A stretch of DNA of 64,000 nt from Runella salmonicolor (lineage in GTDB: Bacteria > Bacteroidota > Bacteroidia > Cytophagales > Spirosomataceae). The stretch lies in assembly GCF_024158025.1 (NCBI RefSeq), contig NZ_JAMZEL010000007.1, positions 1-64,000 of the forward strand. The letters run 5' to 3'. Position numbers and translations under genes: made by a program. The notes below the pieces were generated by a model that had not been told where the DNA came from, made no database searches, and saw nothing but the letters and a program-made list of their open reading frames with translations. Below, piece by piece: positions 57,972-64,000 of this stretch. Positions within the stretch are counted from its first letter, which is position 1; every line of letters starts with the position of its first letter.

Positions 57972-59180
57972 ATGTCTATAAGTGTTGCTTCCCCCCAAGT
58001 AGGGGTTTCATTTGATGACACTTCGGTTGCATTCTCATCAAAGTCAAATTTCCAGTTAAAGAAAACTTACTGGCTATTTGCATTAATGAATCAACCTTGG
58101 CTTGTAAAATTAGGAACTTTTTTTATAAAACTCGCGCTTTTGTTACGACTTCCCGTCAAAAACCTCATAAAAGCAACTTTATTTGGCCAATTTTGTGGAG
58201 GTGAAGACATCAAGGAGTGCAACAAAACCATAGATAATTTGGCAAAATCTAAAATTGGGACAATTTTAGATTATTCTGTTGAGGGGGAAGACAATGAGCA
58301 GAGTTTTGATAAAACTGCTAGCGAAATTCTGCTAACTATCGAAAAAGCGAGCCAAACCGAAGGGATTCCGTTTTCAGTTTTTAAGGTAACTGGAATTGGT
58401 TCAACCCCTCTGATGGAGAAAATTCAGGCAGGAGAGCCCCTTACTTCCAACGAGCAGGCCGCTTTTGAACGCCTCAAAGTACGCGTGGACCAATTATGCC
58501 AAAAAGCCCATGACCTAGATGTTAAAATTTTTGTCGATGCTGAAGAAAGCTGGATTCAGGACGTAATTGACCAACTGGCGTACAAGGCAATGCAAAAATA
58601 CAACACCAAAAAGCCCATCGTCTACAATACATTTCAGATGTACCGCCGCGATATGCTGGAAAATTTGAAAAAAGCCACTCACGAAGCAAAAGTAGAAGGG
58701 TATTATTTAGGAGCTAAATTGGTAAGAGGTGCCTATTTCGAAAAAGAACGCCAACGCGCTTACGAAAGCGAATACCAAGACCCCATCCACGCTACCAAAG
58801 AAGACACCGACTCCGACTACAACAAATCCATTTTGTTTGCCCTCGAAAACCGTGACGTGATTTCTATTTGTTTGGGAACCCATAACGAAAGCAGTTGTTT
58901 TTACTGTATCGAATTAATGCAAAAACTCAACATTCCGCACAACGACCCACACGTATGGTTTGCGCAGTTGCTCGGAATGAGTGACAATATTTCCTACAAC
59001 TTGGCCAATGCAGGCTATAACGTAGCCAAATACGTGCCTTATGGCCCCGTTGAGACGGTTATGCCGTATTTGTTCCGTCGTGCCGAAGAAAATAAATCCA
59101 TTGCGGGACAAAGCAGCCGCGAGTTTTTGCTTATCAAACGTGAAGTGGGTCGTCGCCACACCATGAAAGTTGTTCATTAA
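57972..59180 (+). CDS. Proline dehydrogenase
   Basis: A 402-residue FAD enzyme of the PRODH family, which oxidises proline to 1-pyrroline-5-carboxylate. The visible PRODH motifs are KIFVDAEESWIQDVIDQLAY, YNTFQMYRRDML, YLGAKLVRGAYFEKER, CLGTHNESS and YVPYGPVETVMPYLFRRAEE with N-K following. The PutA P5C dehydrogenase domain is absent, so the second step is done elsewhere. The length is normal for the monofunctional Bacteroidota type. It overlaps closely with the next gene (10 bp to its ATG) but shares no pathway with it. Confidence 0.92.
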   Translation: MSISVASPQVGVSFDDTSVAFSSKSNFQLKKTYWLFALMNQPWLVKLGTFFIKLALLLRLPVKNLIKATLFGQFCGGEDIKECNKTIDNLAKSKIGTILDYSVEGEDNEQSFDKTASEILLTIEKASQTEGIPFSVFKVTGIGSTPLMEKIQAGEPLTSNEQAAFERLKVRVDQLCQKAHDLDVKIFVDAEESWIQDVIDQLAYKAMQKYNTKKPIVYNTFQMYRRDMLENLKKATHEAKVEGYYLGAKLVRGAYFEKERQRAYESEYQDPIHATKEDTDSDYNKSILFALENRDVISICLGTHNESSCFYCIELMQKLNIPHNDPHVWFAQLLGMSDNISYNLANAGYNVAKYVPYGPVETVMPYLFRRAEENKSIAGQSSREFLLIKREVGRRHTMKVVH

Positions 59181-59190
59181 TCCCCATTCC

Positions 59191-60012
59191 ATGACTCAAT
59201 CCCCCAAAGGCCCTCTCAAATTCTTTTTGTTCGCCCTGTTGCTTATCGGTGTAGATCAAGCTTCAAAATTGCTCGTACACCAGTATATGTCTCCGGGATT
59301 TGCTGGGCAAATCAGACTCATCGGAGATTGGTTCAAGCTGTATTATGTAACCAACCCGGGCATGGCGTTTGGGATGCAAATTGACCACGAATACGGCAAG
59401 TTGTTTCTGACGGTATTCAGGCTAGGAGCCATGATTTTTATTGCTGGCTATATGTTGCGTCTTGCCCAAAAAGGAGCCTCCAACGGACTCCTCTGGGCTA
59501 TGGCCATGATTTTGGCGGGAGCCATCGGCAACTTGATTGACAGTATTTTTTACGGAGTACTCATTGATAATGCCCCTTACGGCTCTCCTACTCCGTGGTT
59601 CCACGGACAGGTCATTGACATGGTGTTCATTGATTTTTGGGAAGGGTTTGTACCCGATTGGGTTCCTGTTTGGGGTGGTCAATACTACACAACGCCTATT
59701 TTCAACTTTGCTGACGCCTGTATTTTCATCGGTGTTTGTATCATTTTGATGTTCCAGGGCACTTTTTTCCCGCGTTTGGATGAGCACGAAGAGATTGAAG
59801 AGGCTCCGAAAACGGATGAAATCGCTGAGGTTCCATCAATCGTTGCATCCGAAGGCGAAACCGAAACACCCGCATCAGAAACGGAGGTAATCTCAACACA
59901 AGATGTCACCGAGCCTACTTCAACGTTGGAAGAAGAAACACCCGAATCTGCCTTGGAGGCCCTGCCCCCAACCAATGACAACACTAGCACTCAAGTGCCT
60001 ACTAAAGAATAG
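59191..60012 (+). CDS. lspA: Lipoprotein signal peptidase (LspA) with long acidic tail
   Basis: 273 residues from ATG 59191 (a TTG seven codons upstream is less likely). It is an inner-membrane aspartyl protease that cleaves prolipoprotein signal peptides after lipidation. Four membrane segments are visible (about 7-27, 68-90, 97-120 and 170-192). Catalytic motifs: GAIGNLIDSIFYG and FNFADACIFIG, with the two aspartates. The last ~75 residues, from DEHEEIEEAP to the end, are a low-complexity, Glu/Thr/Pro/Ser-rich extension not found in typical ~160-200-residue LspA. The many lipoproteins in this window are its expected substrates. Confidence 0.92.
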   Translation: MTQSPKGPLKFFLFALLLIGVDQASKLLVHQYMSPGFAGQIRLIGDWFKLYYVTNPGMAFGMQIDHEYGKLFLTVFRLGAMIFIAGYMLRLAQKGASNGLLWAMAMILAGAIGNLIDSIFYGVLIDNAPYGSPTPWFHGQVIDMVFIDFWEGFVPDWVPVWGGQYYTTPIFNFADACIFIGVCIILMFQGTFFPRLDEHEEIEEAPKTDEIAEVPSIVASEGETETPASETEVISTQDVTEPTSTLEEETPESALEALPPTNDNTSTQVPTKE

Positions 60013-60038
60013 ATTACTTAACCAACTATAAAAAAAAA

Positions 60039-60072
60039 AGAGAGGGCCGCAGGGCCTTCTCTTTTTTTTTTA
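60039..60072. terminator. Bidirectional terminator
   Basis: AGAGAGGGCC (60039-60048) pairs with GGCCTTCTCT (60053-60062, one G-T pair). A-runs upstream and T-runs downstream make it usable by both lspA (+) and the superoxide dismutase gene (-). Confidence 0.8.
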
Positions 60073-60092
60073 TAACGGACAAAATCAAGTTT

Positions 60093-60770
60093 TTACTTCA
60101 TTGCTGCCGCATACAATTCGGCTACTTTGTCCCAATTTACTACATTCCAAAAAGCGTCTAGATAATCGGGACGTTTGTTTTGGTACTTGAGGTAATATGC
60201 GTGCTCCCACACATCAACGCCCAAAATCGGCGCACCTTGTACATCCGCTACGGGCATCAATGGATTGTCTTGGTTTGGCGTAGAGGTGACCACCAATTTT
60301 TTGTCTTTTACAATCAACCACGCCCATCCCGAACCAAAACGGGTAGTACCTGCTTCTTTAAATTTCTTTTTGAACTCGTCCAATGAACCAAAATCTTTGG
60401 TAATGGCATCAGCCAATGCTCCTTTGGGCGCACCGCCTTTGCCAGGACCCATGATGCTCCAAAAGAAGGTGTGATTCCAATGTCCTCCACCGTTGTTGCG
60501 CACTGCGGGAGCGGTTTCTTTCGTAATTCCTTTTACGAGCGCATCAGGAGTCAATTTTTCTTCTGGTTTACCCGCCACGGCCTTGTTCAAGTTGTCGATA
60601 TAGGCTTTATGGTGGCGACCATAATGGATTTCCATGGTAGTCTTGTCAATATTTGGCTCAAGTGCATCGGATGCGTACGGAAGTGGAGCCTGCGTAAATT
60701 GTGCCATAGCCTGCAACGAACCTGCGGCCAATGCTATTGCAAATGCATTGCGGAGAAATTTAGTTGTCAT
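60093..60770 (-). CDS. Exported Fe/Mn superoxide dismutase
   Basis: A 225-residue protein. The signal peptide (AIALAAGSLQAMAQ) puts it in the periplasm or outside the cell, unlike the usual cytosolic SodA/SodB. Metal ligands fit the family: His in MEIHYGRHHKAY, His in GGGHWNHTFFW, and Asp/His in GVDVWEHAYYLKYQ. The WLIVKDKKLVVTST and NQDNPLMP segments are also typical. It converts superoxide to peroxide and oxygen. Fe versus Mn preference cannot be read. It stands alone, convergent with lspA. Confidence 0.92.
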   Translation of the reverse strand: MTTKFLRNAFAIALAAGSLQAMAQFTQAPLPYASDALEPNIDKTTMEIHYGRHHKAYIDNLNKAVAGKPEEKLTPDALVKGITKETAPAVRNNGGGHWNHTFFWSIMGPGKGGAPKGALADAITKDFGSLDEFKKKFKEAGTTRFGSGWAWLIVKDKKLVVTSTPNQDNPLMPVADVQGAPILGVDVWEHAYYLKYQNKRPDYLDAFWNVVNWDKVAELYAAAMK

Positions 60771-60869
60771 TTTGCGAAAAAGAGTTGATTAATGAATGAT
60801 GTGCAATATTACGTAGAATACAACGCAAGAAAAGCAGCGAAAGTTATTTTCTGCGTAAAAATAAAAAAA

Positions 60870-60890
60870 CCTTCTGCGCGATGCAGAAGG
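60870..60890 (-). terminator. Intrinsic terminator of the glutamine synthetase-family gene
   Basis: CCTTCTGC (60870-60877) pairs with GCAGAAGG (60883-60890). On the minus strand a run of seven T follows. It lies about 120 bp after the stop codon. Confidence 0.75.
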
Positions 60891-61011
60891 CTTTTTAAGT
60901 ATTTGTAGTAGAGGTTTAGAAATAATCGTTGCAAAAGTAGTAGATAAATTGATTAAATGAATTATTTCAAGAAAAAATTTAAAAATTCACTTAGCAACTA
61001 TTTCTAACCCC

Positions 61012-62391
61012 TTAAATCTGTTCAAAATACCGTTTCCGCTCCCAGTCCGTCACGGATGCATTGTAGGCCGCCTGCTCTGTTTTATAAAAATGCGTGTAAT
61101 GCTCCACTACTTCAGGCCCAAAACTCCGCTTGGCAAACTCGCTATTTGAGAAAATCGCAATGGACTCGGCCAAGGTGTACGGAACCCTCGGCAAATGCGC
61201 CGCGGCATAGATATCACCCTCAAAAATGGCTGGTGGTTCAATTTGCTTTTCAATTCCTTCCAATCCACACGCCAGCAATCCCGCAAAAGCTAGATAAGGA
61301 TTACAGTCTGCCCCTGGAATCCGGCACTCAATCCGTAGGCTTTTACCTTGACCTACTACCCGAAAACCAGCGGTGCGATTGTCATAACTCCACGCCAGAC
61401 GCGTAGGGGCCCACGAACCGTCTACATAACGCTTGTAGGAGTTGATGGTTGGGGCATAAAATACCATAACATCAGGAGCGTGGGCAATACAACCACCTAA
61501 AAACCAACGGAATGTATCTGAGCATTGCACGGGTCCCAGCGTATTGTTGCCTGCAAAGGCGGTTTCGCCATCTTTCCACAAACTGATGTGAATGTGGCAA
61601 CTAGAACCTGCGCGGTCGGCGGCAAATTTGGCCATAAACGTAATGCTCCAACCCATGGCATCGGCTACTTCTTTTAGGCATTGTTTGTACACTACGTGGC
61701 GATCGGCCATGTCCAGTATTTCGGCATAGCGTACATTGAGCTCATGTTGGCCCAAGCCCCACTCTCCTTTGGAGTTTTCAACGGGCACGCCCGATTGCTT
61801 CAAATAACGCCGCGCCGCCGCGTTGAACGGCTCGGTACGGGTACCTTGCAAAATATGGTAATCTTCGATGTACCAGCCTACCGGGCGCAGCTGGGCAAAG
61901 CCCGTTTCGTGCGCTTCACGAAAACTGTTTTCAAACAAATAATATTCCAGCTCAGAAGCAGCCAGCACGTCAAACCCGTGTTGAGCGGCTTTATCAAGCT
62001 GTTTTCTCAGGATAGAACGGGGCGCTATATCAACGTATTGGTGCGATTTTTCGTTTTTAACATCGCATATAATCATCGCGGTGCGGTCAAGCCACGCCGC
62101 TACCCGCAGCGTAGAAAGATCGGGCACAAGATGAAAATCACCGTAGCCGAGTTCCCAATTGGCAAACGAAAACCCTGGTACTGGGTCCATGGCCATATCG
62201 GTGGTGAGGAGGTAATTGCAGCCGTGGGTGCCATGCTTATAAATATCATCGACAAAAAAATCAGCGTCGAAACGTTTTCCGACGAGCCGCCCGTAATGGT
62301 CAGTAAAGGCTACAATAATGGTTTCAATGGTTTGTTGGTCTACAGCTTCGCGTAGTTGGTCAATAGTAAGGAGTCCTTGGGGTTTAGACAT
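61012..62391 (-). CDS. Glutamine synthetase-family ligase
   Basis: 459 residues from ATG 62391 (MSKPQGLLTIDQLREAVDQQ); an upstream in-frame start at 62460 is less likely. It has the glutamine synthetase fold: an N-terminal beta-grasp (VAFTDHYGRLVGKRFDADFF), the catalytic ASELEYYLF with glutamate ligands, GLGQHELNVRY, the GSSCHIHISL loop and RIECRIPGADCNPYLAFAGL. It lacks the adenylylation loop of GlnA (NxxLYDLPP). It therefore probably acts on another amine, like gamma-glutamylpolyamine synthetases of the PuuA type. Substrate unknown. Confidence 0.85.
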   Translation of the reverse strand: MSKPQGLLTIDQLREAVDQQTIETIIVAFTDHYGRLVGKRFDADFFVDDIYKHGTHGCNYLLTTDMAMDPVPGFSFANWELGYGDFHLVPDLSTLRVAAWLDRTAMIICDVKNEKSHQYVDIAPRSILRKQLDKAAQHGFDVLAASELEYYLFENSFREAHETGFAQLRPVGWYIEDYHILQGTRTEPFNAAARRYLKQSGVPVENSKGEWGLGQHELNVRYAEILDMADRHVVYKQCLKEVADAMGWSITFMAKFAADRAGSSCHIHISLWKDGETAFAGNNTLGPVQCSDTFRWFLGGCIAHAPDVMVFYAPTINSYKRYVDGSWAPTRLAWSYDNRTAGFRVVGQGKSLRIECRIPGADCNPYLAFAGLLACGLEGIEKQIEPPAIFEGDIYAAAHLPRVPYTLAESIAIFSNSEFAKRSFGPEVVEHYTHFYKTEQAAYNASVTDWERKRYFEQI

Positions 62392-62603
62392 GGTGTCGTT
62401 TTTTTGCCTTAAAAATAGCAAAAAGGCAACATCCTTGCTTGAGATAATTCGACATACCACAAAAAAGTCCTTATCTCCTCACCTCTTCTGGTTTCTTTCT
62501 ACCTGCAACTCAATGCATTTGAGAACGATAACCCATTATAAAAAATACGTTCAGGACTATGCCTTTAAAGGGCAAAATCACGCCATTCACACCAGTACAC
62601 CCA

Positions 62604-64000
62604 TTATTCCCAAATAACATTCTCTTTTCCTTCGTACCAAGGCTCCATCATTTGGCCGTAGGTTTTTTCAATCACATTGCGTTTGGTTTTCATGGTGGGT
62701 GTCAGCATATTGTTATCGACTGTCCAAGCTTCTTTCATTACAACAATTTTTTGGACGCGCTCGTAAGACTTAAGTTTGGGATTCACATCTGAAAGTGTAG
62801 CAGCTAGACTTTGGGCGACGGCGTCGCGTTCAACGGACCGGGCAATTTCGGACAAAACCACCAGTGCAATGGGCTGCGGTAAACTTTGGCCTACTACGCA
62901 AATTTGTTCAATCAGCTTATTGTCTGCAAATCCAAATTCTATCTGCGACGGTGCCACGTATTCACCTTTAGAAGTTTTGTACATTTCTTTTACCCGGCCC
63001 GTAATTTTGATGTAACCTTCACTGTCAATTTCGCCCACATCACCCGTATGAATCCACCCTTCTTCGTCGATGGTTTCCGAAGTCATTTGGGGTTCTTTAT
63101 AATAGCCTAACATGTTCCATTCAGCGCGCGTCAGGATTTCGCCCGTATCGGGCATTATTTTTACTTCTACCCCTGGATACAGCTTTCCTACCGTTCCATC
63201 CTTGGGCGCATCGGCGGGGGCCATACATACCGCTCCCATGTTTTCGGTCATTCCGTAGGCTTCCTGAATTTTTATTCCTAGGCGGCGAAACCACGTAATC
63301 AATGACACTGGCATCGGAGCCGCCGCCGTCAAAATAAATTTCGCGTCATTGAGGCCCAACCCCTTACGGATTTTTTTCTTGACAATACCACTCAGAATAG
63401 GGATTTTGAGCAACATATCGAGCTTTTTCTGGGGCATTTTTGCCAAAATTCCCAATTGGAATTTGGTCCAGATGCGTGGAACCGCAAAAAAGTGCGTAGG
63501 CTGTGCAGCAGCCAGATTGGCCGCAAAAGTATCCAATGACTCTGCAAAGTAAATAGTCCCTCCTGTACCCACCGCCGTTACTGCCACCACATTCCGCTCG
63601 GCAATATGGCATAGTGGTAAATACGAAAAAAAACGGGTCTCGGGCAAATGATAGAGCATCATATCTTGGGTGACGTGCATGACCTTGGCCATCGCTTTGT
63701 ACGTAAGCATTACTCCTTTGGGGTTACCTGTGGTTCCAGAGGTATATACAATGGAGAATAAATCCTCCAACTTCGGTCGGGGCGACTCAGTCATCGGTTT
63801 GCTGTAAACAAGAATATCATCCCACTTTATATGTTCAGGGTCAGGATTGTACGTGGGGAAAGAAATACAGCTGACGCCTGCGGGAACACCCTTTTTCATT
63901 CCCTGCCAATTATCGAGTTTTCCAACAAAAAGCACCCGACAACCGCTATGGGTTAATACTTGGTTTAACTGGTCGCTCGTGAGGGTGGGATAAAACGGCA
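62604..64000 (-). CDS. Long-chain acyl-CoA synthetase (AMP-forming), N terminus outside window
   Basis: At least 465 residues; the frame stays open through the end of the window (the last visible part reads YPTLTSDQLNQVLTHSG, then CRVLFVGKLD). An internal ATG at 63935 is not the true start. Family motifs: IVYTSGTTGNPKGVML (P loop), IQEAYGMTENMGAVCM, WIHTGDVGEIDSEGYIKITG and GRVKEMYKTSKGEYVAPSQI. It activates fatty acids with ATP and CoA at the inner membrane. The gene ends 213 bp from the glutamine synthetase-family gene on the same strand. Confidence 0.9.
   Translation of the reverse strand, partial: PFYPTLTSDQLNQVLTHSGCRVLFVGKLDNWQGMKKGVPAGVSCISFPTYNPDPEHIKWDDILVYSKPMTESPRPKLEDLFSIVYTSGTTGNPKGVMLTYKAMAKVMHVTQDMMLYHLPETRFFSYLPLCHIAERNVVAVTAVGTGGTIYFAESLDTFAANLAAAQPTHFFAVPRIWTKFQLGILAKMPQKKLDMLLKIPILSGIVKKKIRKGLGLNDAKFILTAAAPMPVSLITWFRRLGIKIQEAYGMTENMGAVCMAPADAPKDGTVGKLYPGVEVKIMPDTGEILTRAEWNMLGYYKEPQMTSETIDEEGWIHTGDVGEIDSEGYIKITGRVKEMYKTSKGEYVAPSQIEFGFADNKLIEQICVVGQSLPQPIALVVLSEIARSVERDAVAQSLAATLSDVNPKLKSYERVQKIVVMKEAWTVDNNMLTPTMKTKRNVIEKTYGQMMEPWYEGKENVIWE

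Noticed and set aside
1..64000. tRNA, rRNA and riboswitch candidates.
   Set aside because: None was recognised on either strand by eye; a covariance-model search would be needed to exclude small RNAs.

Overview
The window looks like a chromosomal segment of a Bacteroidota bacterium, probably Cytophagales near Runella/Spirosoma/Dyadobacter. The case rests on family content judged from memory: many ~800-residue FtsX/MacB-type permeases ending in NPVKSLKSE, a DUF4249 lipoprotein, an OMP beta-barrel receptor with a carboxypeptidase-like N-terminal domain, LytS/LytTR-type signalling, a fused DAHP synthase-chorismate mutase, and at least one Bacteroidota-type promoter (TTTG-N20-TAATTTTG at 57899-57930).

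Layout. 1-121 is the edge of a Tn5/IS50-like IS4-family insertion that cuts off a secreted protein gene. 1287-18937 is mostly ordinary: a secreted sugar isomerase-like protein, a decayed PadR-permease locus (2393-5374), a methyltransferase, an orphan LytS-type kinase, a cupin, a DUF4249 lipoprotein, a Spy-like protein, a receptor with a LolA-like protein, a secreted M3 peptidase, a lipoprotein and a LytS/LytTR two-component pair. 19100-51901 is dominated by eleven more permeases: four in tandem (19251-29252), four in tandem (29669-39719), then three separated by small secreted or unknown proteins. 52010-56669 holds three small secreted proteins, two propeller lipoproteins and a membrane-anchored winged-helix regulator. 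56749-64000 is housekeeping: DAHP synthase-chorismate mutase, proline dehydrogenase, LspA, superoxide dismutase, a glutamine synthetase-family enzyme and an acyl-CoA synthetase that runs off the end.

Main observation. Five transcription units that contain permeases (starting at 2393, 19251, 29669, 42878 and 45432) share one upstream architecture. Each has a perfect palindrome TGTCC-N6-GGACA, a second weaker copy 20-22 bp upstream of it, and a -24/-12 sigma-54-type promoter (TGGTAC or TGGCAA, N5, TTTG) whose GG lies 55, 55, 55, 57 or 68 bp after the perfect site. This is the layout expected of an enhancer-binding-protein regulon driving ATPase-less MacB/FtsX-like permeases. Neither the activator nor an ATPase is encoded in the window. 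One unit also has a leader with a strong intrinsic terminator, one carries two tandem paralogues of an unrecognised ~100-residue protein, and the spaces between permeases carry two families of palindromic repeats.

All family assignments come from reading motifs. No database search was run.
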